In this document: piece after piece, positions 17,708 through 26,988 of the stretch
How positions within the stretch are numbered: position 1 is the stretch's first letter
Layout: each line of letters starts with the position of its first letter
Origin: CAVQMB01 sp963713445
GTDB taxonomy: Bacteria > Pseudomonadota > Gammaproteobacteria > Competibacterales > Competibacteraceae
Reading direction: 5' to 3'
Assembly: GCA_963713445.1 (NCBI GenBank)
Contig: CAVQMB010000011.1
Coordinates: 28,955 to 92,954, forward strand
DNA: 64,000 nucleotides
The notes under the pieces: model-generated
Databases searched by the model: none
What the model was told of the DNA's origin: nothing
The model's input: the letters and a program-made list of their open reading frames with translations, nothing else
Position numbers and translations under genes: made by a program

Positions 17708-18442
17708 TCAGCCCAGATCGCCCCACAGGGTTTGCACCGCGGCCAGTGCAGCCAGGCCAGCGGTTTCTGTGCGCAGAGTCCGCGGACCCAGCCGCAGTGG
17801 AACCCAGCCGGCGTGCCGGGCCTGCTCGAGCTCGGCATCGCTCAGCCCGCCTTCCGGACCAATCAGCAGACTGACCGCACCGGTGGGGGCGTGCAGCCCG
17901 CTCAGGCCGGTGTCCGCAGCAGGATCGAGCACCAGCGCGGTGTCGTCGCCATGCGGGCGAACCAGCGCGGCGCTCAATGCCAGCACTGGCGTGATCGCGG
18001 GCAGCGTATTGCGACTGCACTGCTCGCAGGCACTCTCAATCACCCGTCGCCAGTGGGTCTGGCGGCCAGCGAGCTGCTCAACCACGTGCGGCGGCGGCGT
18101 GCGTTCGCACAGCAGCGGCTGGATTTCGCTGACGCCGAGTTCCACGGCCTTCTGCAGGGCATAGTCCATGCGGGCGCCGCGGCAGATGCCCTGCAACAGG
18201 CGGATGGGCAATGGCGATTCGGTTCCACAGTTGTGAAACCGGCCGAGCCGCACCCGGGCCCGGCGCCGCTCGACCTGCTCCAGTACCGCGTCGAACTGGC
18301 CACCGCTGCCGTCGAATACGGTCACCGGTGCGCCGGCCCGTAACCGCAGGACCCGCACCGCATGGCCGAAGGCCTGGTCGGTCAGCACCACGCATTGCTC
18401 GCTGGCGAGCGGTGGGGGTAAAAAAAGCCGTGGTCTGCGCAT
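17708..18442 (-). CDS. rsmE: 16S rRNA m3U1498 methyltransferase
   Basis: SPOUT-class methyltransferase modifying U1498 of 16S rRNA. 244 residues: N-terminal PUA-like domain (RRPRLFLPPPL, HAVRVLRLRAG), then the knotted domain with RMDYALQKAVELGVSEIQPL, the SAM loop LLIGPEGGLSDAE and LGPRTLRTETA. Divergent from otnK. Confidence 0.93.
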   Translation of the reverse strand: MRRPRLFLPPPLASEQCVVLTDQAFGHAVRVLRLRAGAPVTVFDGSGGQFDAVLEQVERRRARVRLGRFHNCGTESPLPIRLLQGICRGARMDYALQKAVELGVSEIQPLLCERTPPPHVVEQLAGRQTHWRRVIESACEQCSRNTLPAITPVLALSAALVRPHGDDTALVLDPAADTGLSGLHAPTGAVSLLIGPEGGLSDAELEQARHAGWVPLRLGPRTLRTETAGLAALAAVQTLWGDLG

Positions 18443-18662
18443 GGCGGCACATTATGACATGGCCGCTGGCCCGCGTGGCAGGATGGTTGCTCAGGCTCGT
18501 GCCGACCGCGTGGCGGACTGCCATCCCCGGTCGGTGCCTTGCCGATTAGGGTCATTGCGCTTACGATCCCGTCGCAGGTGCCGGTGCTGGCTGACGGGGC
18601 TGCGGTAGTAGGCCTGCCTGCTGGCCGACAACCGGATGGGTGACACACGCGGAGGAATCCGA

Positions 18663-19934
18663 ATGCTGCTGGGCTGTATCGCCGACGACCTTACAGGAGC
18701 CACTGACCTGGCGTTGATGCTGGTGCGCGGGGGTATGCGCACGCTACAGGTCATCGGCGTGCCCGATCCGGCCGCACCGCTGCCGGAGGCCGATGCGGTG
18801 GTGGTGGCCTTGAAATCGAGAACCGTGGCGGCGGCGGAGGCGGTTAAGCAATCCCTGGCGGCGGCTGCTGCGCTGCGCGCGGGTGGTGCCCGGCAGCTGT
18901 TCTTCAAATACTGTTCGACCTTCGATTCCACCGACGCCGGCAATATCGGGCCCGTGACCGAGGCGCTGCTGGAATACTGTGGCGGCGATCTCACCATTGC
19001 CTGTCCGGCGTTCCCGGCCACCGGCCGCACCCTCTACCGCGGTTACCTGTTTGTCGGTGATGTGCTGCTGTCAGAATCGCCGCTGCGCGATCATCCGCTG
19101 ACCCCGATGCGCGATCCCAACCTGGTGCGGGTGCTGCAGCGCCAGACGGCACTGCCGGTCGGGCTGCTGGGCTACGAGACGGTGGTTCGGGGGACGGCGG
19201 CGATCCGGGCCGGTTTCGATCAGGCCCGCCGCGACGCCCGGCGGGTGTTGATTGTCGATGCGCTCAGCGACGAGCATTTACATGCTATCGGCGCGGCCTG
19301 TGACGAACTCGCCCTGGTGACCGGTGGTTCCGGTGTGGCCATGGGGCTGCCGGCAAATTTCCGCCGCGCCGGTCTGTTCGAGCCGGCCGAACCGGCAAGC
19401 GGGTTTGCCGCGCCTGGCGGGGCGGGCGCCATTCTGGCCGGAAGCTGCTCGGCGGCGACCCGCGATCAGGTGCAGCAGGCGATTGCCGCGGGCATTCCGG
19501 CGTGTCAGCTCGATCCGCTGCAGCTTGCGGTCAGTGCCGCGGCATTGCAAGGCGTCGAGTGTTGGGCCCGTGAGCAGCTTTCGGCGGAGCGCCCGCTGCT
19601 GCTCTACTCGACCGCCGATCCGAGCGTCGGTCGGCGCTGTGCAGAGCGCGCTCGGGCGCGGGCGCGCCGGCGCCCTGGTCGAACACGCGATGGCGGCGCT
19701 CGCGCCAGACTCTGGTGGCGGCCGGCGTGCGCCGGCTGGTGGTCGCCGGCGGCGAGACCGCGGGTGCCGTGGTCGAGGCGCTGGGCGGCCAAGGTACTGC
19801 AGATCGGCCAGAGATCGACCCCGGGGTGCCCTGGACGCTGGCGTTGAGCGAGCCGCGTCTGGCGCTGGCACTGAAGTCGGGCAATTTCGGCGGCCCGGAT
19901 TTCTTCACCCGGGCGTGGGAGCATGCTGGCATGA
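18663..19934 (+). CDS. otnK: four-carbon acid sugar kinase OtnK-like, frameshifted
   Basis: DUF1537-family kinase phosphorylating a 4-carbon acid sugar such as 3-oxo-tetronate. ATG 18663 follows GGAGG. Substrate-domain motifs: LLGCIADDLTGATDLA, KYCSTFDSTDAGNIGPV, ACPAFPATGRT; nucleotide-domain motifs: VLAGSCSAAT-type AILAGSCSAATRDQV, LVVAGGETAGAVVEALG and ALKSGNFGGPDFFTRA. Three +1 indels break the frame near 19637, 19700 and 19916. With them removed the protein is 422 residues, normal for the family, and its stop (19932-19934) overlaps the otnC ATG. As written, the last indel runs otnK in frame into otnC; I take that as an artefact rather than a fusion. Confidence 0.8.
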
Positions 19935-20566
19935 GTCCCGAGAATCGCATGCGCGAGGCCAATTGCCGGGTCGGCCGTTCGCTGTTCGAGCGGGGCCTGG
20001 GCTTCGGCAGTTCCGGCAACATCAGCGTCCGGCTGGAAAGCGACGGCTGGCTGATCACGCCGACCAACCGCGCCTCGGCCGGCTCGACCCGGTCCGGTCG
20101 CCCGGCTTGACCGGGACGGCGCGTGGCTCGCCGGCGACCGCCGACCAAGGAGGACGTCCTGCACCGCGGCGATGTACAGAGCGACAGCGCACCGGGGCCG
20201 TGGTGCATCTGCATTCGACCCACTCGGTCGCGGTCAGTCCTGTCTCGCCGGTATCGATCCGGGCGATGTGCTGCCACCGCTCACTGCCTATTACATCATG
20301 CGGGTCGGGACCGGCTGCCGCTGGTGCCTTATCATCCGCCGGGTGACCCTGGGCTGGCCGCCGCGGTGCGGAGCTTGGCTGGCCGGCACCATGCCGTGCT
20401 GCTGGCCAACCATGGCCCGGTGGTGGCCGGCAATACCCTGGACAATGCCACCCATGCGATCGAGGAGCTGGAGGAAACTGCCAGACTCTTTCTGCTGTTG
20501 CAGGGTCGGGCGGTGCGCAGCCTGAGCGGCGAGCAAGTCGCTGAACTGCGGCGCCGGTTCGGTTAA
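19931..20566 (+). pseudogene. otnC: class II aldolase OtnC-like, multiply frameshifted
   Basis: Class II aldolase/adducin family; OtnC decarboxylates 3-oxo-tetronate 4-phosphate to dihydroxyacetone phosphate. Pieces in changing frames line up with one protein: SLFERGLGFGSSGNISVRL, DGWLITPTN, RPPTKEDVLHR, the metal-binding GAVVHLHSTHSVAVS, LPPLTAYYIMRVG, LPLVPYHPPGDPGLA and AVLLANHGPVVAGNTLDNA. At least five shifts occur within 300 bp, yet overall length (211 residues) is exactly that of intact OtnC, so the indels compensate. Either a very poor sequence patch or a genuinely decaying gene. The usual partners otnI and denD are absent. Confidence 0.72.
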
Positions 20567-20587
20567 CGCAGGAGACACAGCAACGTC

Positions 20588-21607
20588 ATGACAGCCCCAA
20601 TGAGCTACCGGCGACTCGGCCGTAGCGGTTTGCAGGTTGCCCCGATCTGTCTCGGCACCATGATGTTCGGGGGCCGCACCGACGAAAGCGAGGCGCGCAG
20701 CATCATCGCCGCGGCCCGCGAAGCCGGGGTCAATTTCATCGATACCGCCGACCTGTATGCCGGCGGCCGCTCCGAGGAAATCGTTGGCCGTGCCATCGCC
20801 GCGGAGCGTCACTACTGGGTGGTGGCGACCAAGATCGCCAACCATGCCGCCGAGGGGCCCAATGGCCGCGGCCTGTCGCGCAAGTGGCTGCTGGAGGAGG
20901 TGCCGCGCAGCCTGGCCCGGCTGGGTACTGATTTTATCGATATCCTTTATCTGCATCGCGAGGATGCCGCCACGCCGGCGGAGGAAATTGTGCGCGCCCT
21001 GGGCCAGTTGCAGCGTATGGGGGCAGTGCGCTACTTCGGCGTGTCCAATCACAAGTCATGGCGGTTGGCGCTGCTGCATACCTTGTGTCGCGAGGAGGGC
21101 ATCGATCCACCGGTGGTCAGCCAGCCGCTATACCACCTGATTAACCGCCAGGCTGAGGTCGAGCACCTGCCGGCCTGCGCTCAGCTGGGCGTCGGCGTGG
21201 TCCCTTACAGCCCCTTGGCGCGTGGCGTGCTGACCGGCAAATATTTGCCAGAGCGGGCCCCGCCGGATGGCAGTCGCGCCAGTGTCCGGGACAAACGCAT
21301 GATGGAAACAGAATTCCGCCGCGACGCCTTGCTGGCCGGTGCGCGTTTCACCGATTATGCCCATGAGCGCGGGGTCGAGCCGACCGCGCTGGCGCTGGCC
21401 TGGGTGCTGGCCAATCCGCTCGTGACCGGGTTCGTGGCCGGTCCGCGCACGCTTGAGCAGTGGCAGTCTTATCAGGCCTGTCTGCACGTGAAGCTGAGCG
21501 AGCAGGACGAGGCCTTCGTCGATTCCCTGGTACCGCCGGGTCATGTTGCCGGCGGCATCTTCACCGATCCGGCCTATCCCGTGGAAGGGCGGCCCTGCGT
21601 GCTATGA
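20588..21607 (+). CDS. aldo/keto reductase
   Basis: 339 residues, NADPH-dependent (alpha/beta)8 reductase. Tetrad: Asp and Tyr in FIDTADLYAGG, Lys in VATKI, His in LYLHRED. The block VVPYSPLARGVLTGKY is typical of the YajO/YhdN-type AKR group. Two Met candidates, 20588 and 20600; a purine-rich AGGAG lies 13-17 bp before the first. It follows otnC by 21 bp and may act on the same acid-sugar pathway, but the substrate is not deducible. Confidence 0.88.
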   Translation: MTAPMSYRRLGRSGLQVAPICLGTMMFGGRTDESEARSIIAAAREAGVNFIDTADLYAGGRSEEIVGRAIAAERHYWVVATKIANHAAEGPNGRGLSRKWLLEEVPRSLARLGTDFIDILYLHREDAATPAEEIVRALGQLQRMGAVRYFGVSNHKSWRLALLHTLCREEGIDPPVVSQPLYHLINRQAEVEHLPACAQLGVGVVPYSPLARGVLTGKYLPERAPPDGSRASVRDKRMMETEFRRDALLAGARFTDYAHERGVEPTALALAWVLANPLVTGFVAGPRTLEQWQSYQACLHVKLSEQDEAFVDSLVPPGHVAGGIFTDPAYPVEGRPCVL

Positions 21608-21656
21608 TCGTAGCGGGATTCCACGGCCGGCGGGGCATGCCGATGAGGAGGACCGG

Positions 21657-22319
21657 ATGAGGCTGCCACAGTTCTATCCCCACGTGCCGCCGTGTGCCAT
21701 GGAGGCGCTCGATACCCCTGACGAAGCCTTGCGCGAGCTGACGGCGCGTCTGGTGGTGGTGGCCGATAACGATCGCTGGCGCCGCCGGGTGGATGCCTTG
21801 TGGCGGAATCTGAGTCGGCGTGAGTTGCCTGAGGGCTGGGGCTTCGAACTGATCCTGGCCGCCTACATCGGCCAGGGCAAGGCGCTGCTGGCGACCGCCA
21901 CAGCCGGTGCCGCTCAGCTTGCCGGGTTGCGCGACATGACGGCCTTGCTGCAACACGCGCAGGCGCTGCGCCGGCTGCTCACCCGCCACCCGATGGCGGT
22001 ACCCATCGGCGGCGGCGCTATTAAGAACGAGCGCCGCTCGCCGCTGCCGGTCAACGCCCGTCACGTGATCGACTACGTCAGCGCCGAGGCGGGCCAGCGC
22101 CGGAGCCGGCTGCTGGCCGAGCTGGCAGCCGCCGGCGATGACGGGGGTGGCCTGGTGGCGGTCCGTCGTGACATGATCATCCGGACGCTTAACTGGGCGT
22201 TTTTCGCCCCCGCTGACGCCAGCGACCTGTTCCGCTGCATTGCCACTGTAACCGAGGCCGTGCTCGACAGCCGGGTTGGCGAACGCGATGTGGCCGCAGC
22301 GCTGGCGCCCACTGCCTGA
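21657..22319 (+). CDS. uncharacterised protein, 220 residues
   Basis: Not recognised. ATG at 21657 has a good AGGAGGA site; 220 residues, no signal peptide, no clear membrane helix, mostly helical by composition, with a central Gly-rich turn (VPIGGGAIKNERR) and an Arg-rich middle. It lies between the aldo/keto reductase (49 bp) and xthA (10 bp), so it is probably co-transcribed. Coding bias matches the neighbours, which supports a real gene. Confidence 0.6.
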   Translation: MRLPQFYPHVPPCAMEALDTPDEALRELTARLVVVADNDRWRRRVDALWRNLSRRELPEGWGFELILAAYIGQGKALLATATAGAAQLAGLRDMTALLQHAQALRRLLTRHPMAVPIGGGAIKNERRSPLPVNARHVIDYVSAEAGQRRSRLLAELAAAGDDGGGLVAVRRDMIIRTLNWAFFAPADASDLFRCIATVTEAVLDSRVGERDVAAALAPTA

Positions 22320-22329
22320 CGGATCCGGA

Positions 22330-23097
22330 GTGAAGATTGCAACCTGGAATGTGAATTCGCTCAAGGCGCGGCTGGCGCATGTGCTGCGCTGGCTGGAGCA
22401 GCAGCGTCCCGATGTGCTGGCGCTGCAGGAGACCAAGACCGTCGACGCGCAGTTTCCGGCCACGGCGCTGGCCGAGGTCGGCTATCGGGCAGTCTTTTCG
22501 GGGCAGAAGACCTATAATGGCGTCGCCCTGCTGAGCCGGGAGCCCGCCAGCGATGTGGTGACCGAACTGCCGGCCATGGCCGACCCGCAGCGCCGGGTGC
22601 TGGGCGCCACGGTGGCGGGGGTCCGGGTGCTCGACCTGTATGTCCCCAACGGGTCCGAAGTTGGCAGCGACAAATACGCCTACAAGCTGGACTGGCTGGG
22701 GCAACTGGCGCAGTTCGTGGAGGCAGAACTGGCCGTCCACCAGCGGCTGGTGGTGCTGGGTGATTTCAACATCGCCCCTGACGACCGTGATGTCCATGAT
22801 CCCGCCGCCTGGGCCGGCAAGGTGCTGTGCAGCGAACCCGAACGGACGGCGTTACAGGCGTTGCTGGCGCTTGGCTTGCGCGACACCTTCCGGCTGTTCG
22901 GGCAACCCGATCCGGGCTATAGCTGGTGGGATTACCGGGCGGCTGCTTTTCGCCGCAACCTGGGTTTGCGCATCGATCTGATTCTTGCCAGCAGCGCGCT
23001 CAGCGAGCGCTGTACCGGATGCTGTATCGACCGCGAGCCGCGACGCTGGGAGCGGCCCTCCGACCACGCCCCGGTGCTGGCCGAATTCGCCCTGTAA
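22330..23097 (+). CDS. xthA: exodeoxyribonuclease III
   Basis: AP endonuclease / 3'-5' exonuclease of base excision repair. 255 residues from GTG 22330 (MKIATWNVNSLKARL), with the metal Glu in LQETKT, YNGVALLS, LYVPNGSEVGSDKY, VLGDFNIAPDDRDVHDP, YSWWDYR, LRIDLILAS and the catalytic SDHAPV. Unambiguous. Confidence 0.94.
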   Translation: MKIATWNVNSLKARLAHVLRWLEQQRPDVLALQETKTVDAQFPATALAEVGYRAVFSGQKTYNGVALLSREPASDVVTELPAMADPQRRVLGATVAGVRVLDLYVPNGSEVGSDKYAYKLDWLGQLAQFVEAELAVHQRLVVLGDFNIAPDDRDVHDPAAWAGKVLCSEPERTALQALLALGLRDTFRLFGQPDPGYSWWDYRAAAFRRNLGLRIDLILASSALSERCTGCCIDREPRRWERPSDHAPVLAEFAL

Positions 23098-23135
23098 CCT
23101 CTGCTGCTTTCCTGGCGCGCCTGATTCGAGCTTTA

Positions 23136-23184
23136 TTGACCTATATCAATACCGCCTGCTTGAGTCCTTGCTAGATTGGCCCGC
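23136..23184 (+). promoter_or_regulatory. ANR/FNR-dependent promoter of the arc operon
   Basis: TTGACCTATATCAA at 23136-23149 matches the FNR/ANR consensus TTGAT-N4-ATCAA at 9 of 10 fixed positions. A -10 hexamer TAGATT lies at 23172-23177. The box centre (23142.5) is then exactly 41.5 bp before the predicted start at about 23184, the class II position for FNR-type activators. In Pseudomonas the arcDABC operon is activated by ANR at such a site, so anaerobic induction is expected here too. Confidence 0.82.
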
Positions 23185-23243
23185 ATGCCGCGCCGCGCGC
23201 CGGCGGGGTGCGACTGCCACTATCACAGGCAAGGACGGCTATC

Positions 23244-24710
23244 ATGACAACCACGGTTAGCGAAACAACGGCCGAGGCGGGTTCCGCCGCCAGCGCCAAT
23301 GGCGGGCTCGGGCTGGTGCCACTCAGCGGTATCGTCATCGGCTCGATGATCGGTTCGGGCGCCTACAGCCTGCCACAGAACATGGCCGCCGGCGCCTCGC
23401 CGGCGGCGGTGCTGATCGGCTGGCTCATTACCGGTCTGGGTGTCCTCGCCCTGGCCTTTGTCTACCAGGATCTGGCGCTGCGCCGCCCCGACCTCAATGC
23501 CGGTCCCTATGCTTATGCGCGGGCCGGTTTCGGCGCGTTTATCGGCTTCAACAGTGCCTGGGGCTACTGGCTGAGCGCATGGCTTGGCAACGTCTCCTAT
23601 GCGGTGCTGATCTTCAGCGCACTCAGCTACTTCTGGCCGGTCTTCGGTAACGGCAACACCTGGCAGGCCATCGTCGGCGCTTCGGCCTGCTTGTGGTTGA
23701 TCCACTGGCTGGCCCTGCGCGGCGTGCGCCAGGCGGCCTTCGCCAACATCATCACCACCATCGCCAAGGTGGTCCCGCTGATCATGTTCATCGTGCTGGT
23801 GCTGATGGCATTCCGGGCCCACACCTTCACCATCGACTTCTGGGGCGGTGCCAAGCTGGGCGGTCTGTTCAGTCAGGTCAAGAGCACCATGCTGGTGACG
23901 TTGTGGGCCTTCATCGGCATCGAGGGCGCCAGCGTGGTGTCGCTGCGGGCACGCCAGCGCGTGGACATCGGCCGTGCCACGTTACTTGGATTTGCGGTGA
24001 CGCTGGTGCTTTACGTGCTGATCTCGGTGCTGGCTTTCGGGGTGCTGGACCAGGCGGCACTGAGTCAGCTCAAGAATCCGTCGACGGCCGGTGTGCTGCA
24101 GGCCGCGGTCGGCCCCTGGGGTGCTGCGCTGATGACCATCGGTCTGGTGATTTCGGTCGGTGGCGCATTTCTCAGCTGGACCCTGCTGGCGGCGGAAATT
24201 CCCTATTCCGCCGGCCGCGATCAGACCATGCCCCGCTGGTTCGCCGGTGAGAATGCCAGCGGTTCGCCGGCAACCTCGCTGTGGATCACCAACGCTCTGG
24301 TGCAGCTGTTTCTGATCGTGGCGCTGTTTCGCCAGAGCACCTATTACGCATTGTTCTACACCGCGACTGCGGCGATTCTGGTGCCCTACGTGTTCTCCGG
24401 TGCTTACGCTCTCAAGCTGGCGATCACCGGCGAGAGCTACGAGGCCGACGCGAAACCGCGGCGCCGGGACATGTATATCGGTCTGGTGGCGACAATTTAC
24501 GGCTTGTGGCTGGTCTATGCCGCCGGTCTGGCTTATCTGCTGATGGTGGCGTTGCTCTATGCGCCGGGCATCATTTTCTATGTGGTGGCACGGCGCCAGC
24601 ACCGCAAGCGGATGTTCAACGTCTGGGAAGTGCTGATTGCGCTGGGCCTGATCGCGGCCGCCGTGGTCGCCGCCGTGCTGATCGCGCGCGGCACCATCAG
24701 CCCGCTGTGA
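23244..24710 (+). CDS. arcD: arginine/ornithine antiporter
   Basis: APC-superfamily basic amino-acid antiporter exchanging arginine for ornithine across the inner membrane. 488 residues, 12 or 13 hydrophobic helices; N-terminal signature GIVIGSMIGSGAYSLPQNMA and GPYAYARAGFG, plus WAFIGIEGASVVS in helix 6. ATG 23244 follows AAGGA. First gene of arcDABC behind the ANR box; 28 bp before arcA. Confidence 0.92.
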   Translation: MTTTVSETTAEAGSAASANGGLGLVPLSGIVIGSMIGSGAYSLPQNMAAGASPAAVLIGWLITGLGVLALAFVYQDLALRRPDLNAGPYAYARAGFGAFIGFNSAWGYWLSAWLGNVSYAVLIFSALSYFWPVFGNGNTWQAIVGASACLWLIHWLALRGVRQAAFANIITTIAKVVPLIMFIVLVLMAFRAHTFTIDFWGGAKLGGLFSQVKSTMLVTLWAFIGIEGASVVSLRARQRVDIGRATLLGFAVTLVLYVLISVLAFGVLDQAALSQLKNPSTAGVLQAAVGPWGAALMTIGLVISVGGAFLSWTLLAAEIPYSAGRDQTMPRWFAGENASGSPATSLWITNALVQLFLIVALFRQSTYYALFYTATAAILVPYVFSGAYALKLAITGESYEADAKPRRRDMYIGLVATIYGLWLVYAAGLAYLLMVALLYAPGIIFYVVARRQHRKRMFNVWEVLIALGLIAAAVVAAVLIARGTISPL

Positions 24711-24738
24711 CCGCGGCTATAAGCCGGAGGATAGAATC

Positions 24739-25959
24739 ATGAGTCAACTCGGTGTTTACTCGGAAGTCGGCATCCTGCGCCGCGTGCTGGTCCATCGGCC
24801 TGACCTCAGTCTGCGCCGGCTGACGCCCGGCAACTGTCAGGCACTGCTGTTCGACGACGTGCTGTGGGTCAAACGGGCCCGCGAGGAGCACGACGTGTTC
24901 GTGGACTCGCTGCGCGAGCGTGGCGTCGAGGTGCTGTACCTGCAGCAACTGCTGGCGGAGACGCTGGCCGATGCCGAGGCCCGGCGCTGGCTACTGGAGC
25001 GGGCGGTGACCGGGCGCGACGTGGGCGCCGCCATGACCGCCGAGGTGCGTGGCTATCTGGACGCGCTGCCACCGGAAACCCTGGCCGCGACTCTGATCGG
25101 CGGCATGGCGCGGGCCGAAAGCCCGTTCCAGGGTCGCGGGCTGACCACTGAAGCCATGGACGGGCATGACTTCATCCTGCCGCCACTGCCCAACCACTTG
25201 TTCACCCGTGACACCTCGTGCTGGATCTACGGCGGCGTGTCGCTTAACCCCATGGCGAAGCCGGCGCGGCGCCGCGAAACGCTGAACTATCAGGTCATCT
25301 ATCGCTACCACCCGCTGTTCCGCGAGTCGTCCTGCCGGTTCTGGTTCGGCGATGAGGAACGCGATTACCGGGGCCAGACCATCGAGGGCGGCGACGTCAT
25401 GCCGATCGGTCACGGGACCGTTCTGGTCGGTATGGGCGAGCGCACCACGCCGCCGGCGGTGGAGGCGCTGGCGCTCAGCCTGTTCGCCAGCGGCGCGGCC
25501 GAACGGGTGATTGCCGCGGCCTTTCCCAAGGCCCGCTCGGCGATGCACCTGGACACCGTGTTCACACTCCTTGACCGTGACGTAGCGACCATTTTCCCGG
25601 CCGCAGTGCACGCATTCCGCAGCTGGAGTCTGCGCCCGGGCGAGCGCGAGGGCACGCTCGATCTGCGCGCCGAACCCGGCTTTCTGGACGCGGTTGCCGA
25701 TGCGCTGAAAGTGAAAACGCTGCGTGCTATTGTCACCGGTGGCGACGAATATGAGGCCGAGCGGGAGCAGTGGGACGACGGCAACAACATGCTGGCCGTC
25801 GCTCCGGGTGTGGTCATCGGCTACGACCGCAACGTCGACAGCAACACACAACTGCGCAAGGCCGGGATCGAGGTGATCACCATCCCCGGGTTCGAGTTGT
25901 CCCGCGGCCGGGGCGGGGCTCACTGCATGAGCTGCCCGCTCGAGCGCGACCCCGTTTAG
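24739..25959 (+). CDS. arcA: arginine deiminase
   Basis: Hydrolyses arginine to citrulline and ammonia. 406 residues. Motifs: FTRDTSCWIYGGV, EGGDVMPIG, MHLDTVFT and the catalytic Cys (about residue 396) in GRGGAHCMSCPLERDPV. ATG 24739 has CCGGAGGAT upstream. The C-terminus is slightly shorter than in Pseudomonas ArcA. Second gene of the operon. Confidence 0.96.
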   Translation: MSQLGVYSEVGILRRVLVHRPDLSLRRLTPGNCQALLFDDVLWVKRAREEHDVFVDSLRERGVEVLYLQQLLAETLADAEARRWLLERAVTGRDVGAAMTAEVRGYLDALPPETLAATLIGGMARAESPFQGRGLTTEAMDGHDFILPPLPNHLFTRDTSCWIYGGVSLNPMAKPARRRETLNYQVIYRYHPLFRESSCRFWFGDEERDYRGQTIEGGDVMPIGHGTVLVGMGERTTPPAVEALALSLFASGAAERVIAAAFPKARSAMHLDTVFTLLDRDVATIFPAAVHAFRSWSLRPGEREGTLDLRAEPGFLDAVADALKVKTLRAIVTGGDEYEAEREQWDDGNNMLAVAPGVVIGYDRNVDSNTQLRKAGIEVITIPGFELSRGRGGAHCMSCPLERDPV

Positions 25960-25984
25960 GACCCGACTTCCAGGAGATCTCGTC

Positions 25985-26987
25985 ATGGCCTTCAACCTGC
26001 ACAATCGCAGCTTCCTCACGCTGGCGGATTTCGCCCCGCGCGAAATCCTTTATCTCATCGATCTGGCGCGCGAGCTCAAGGCCGCCCGGTATGCCGGTAC
26101 CGAGCGGCGCAGTCTGGCGGGCCGCAATATCGCGTTGATCTTCGAGAAGGACAGCACCCGCACCCGCTGTGCGTTCGAGGTCGCGGCACATGATCAGGGC
26201 GCGCACGTGACCTACATCGGCCCCACCGGCTCGCACCTGGGTGTCAAGGAGACCGTCAAGGACACCGCGCGGGTGCTCGGGCGCATGTTCGACGCCATCG
26301 AGTACCGTGGCTTCGGCCAGAAAATTGCCGAGGACCTGGCTGCCTGGGCCGGTGTGCCGGTATGGAACGGCCTCACCGACGAGTTCCACCCGACCCAGGT
26401 GCTGGCCGATTTCCTGACCATGCGCGAGCACAGCGAGAAGCCGTTGCCCCACATCGCCTTCTGCTTTCTCGGTGACGGCCACAACAACGTCGCCGAGTCA
26501 CTGCTGCTGGGCGCGGCCAAGCTGGGCATGGACTGCCGCATCGCGGCCCCCGCGGAGCGCCAGCCGGAACCGGCACTGGTGGAACAATGCCGGGAGCTGG
26601 CCCGGACCACGGGCGCCCGTATCATCGTGACTGACGCTGCCGCCGACGCGGTGCGCGGGGCGGATTTCCTCTATACCGACGTCTGGGTCTCGATGGGCGA
26701 GGCGGAATCGGTGTGGCAGTCGCGCATCGAGCTGCTGCGCCCGTATCAGATCAACCGTGCACTGGTCGGACAGACCGGCAATCCCAAGGTGCGGGTGATG
26801 CACTGCCTGCCGGCGTTCCACAATCGGGATACGAGTTATCGGTGAGAAGATCTTCCAGCGCTACGGTCTGGATGGCATGGAAGTGACCGAGGAGGTGTTC
26901 GAGTCGGAATACGCCATCGTCTTCGATCAGGCTGAGAACCGGCTACACACCATCAAGGCCGTCATGGTCGCCACCCTGGGGCGCTGA
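25985..26987 (+). CDS. arcB: catabolic ornithine carbamoyltransferase, one frameshift
   Basis: Phosphorolysis of citrulline to ornithine and carbamoyl phosphate. Motifs: EKDSTRTRCAFEVA (carbamoyl-phosphate site), FHPTQVLADFLTM, FLGDGHNNVAES and the active-site HCLPAFH. The frame breaks near 26834 just after HCLPAFHNRDT; dropping one base continues into IGEKIFQRYGLDGMEVTEEVFE and IKAVMVATLGR, ending 2 bp before arcC. Corrected length 333 residues, normal. The sharp shift inside a fully conserved segment indicates a sequence error. The GMEVTEEVFES C-terminus fits the catabolic ArcB type. Confidence 0.93.
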
Positions 26988-26988
26988 C

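Noticed and set aside
18663..20566. Natural OtnK-OtnC fusion protein
   Set aside because: The junction is explained by one extra G; removal recreates the standard overlap and the typical C-terminus of OtnK.
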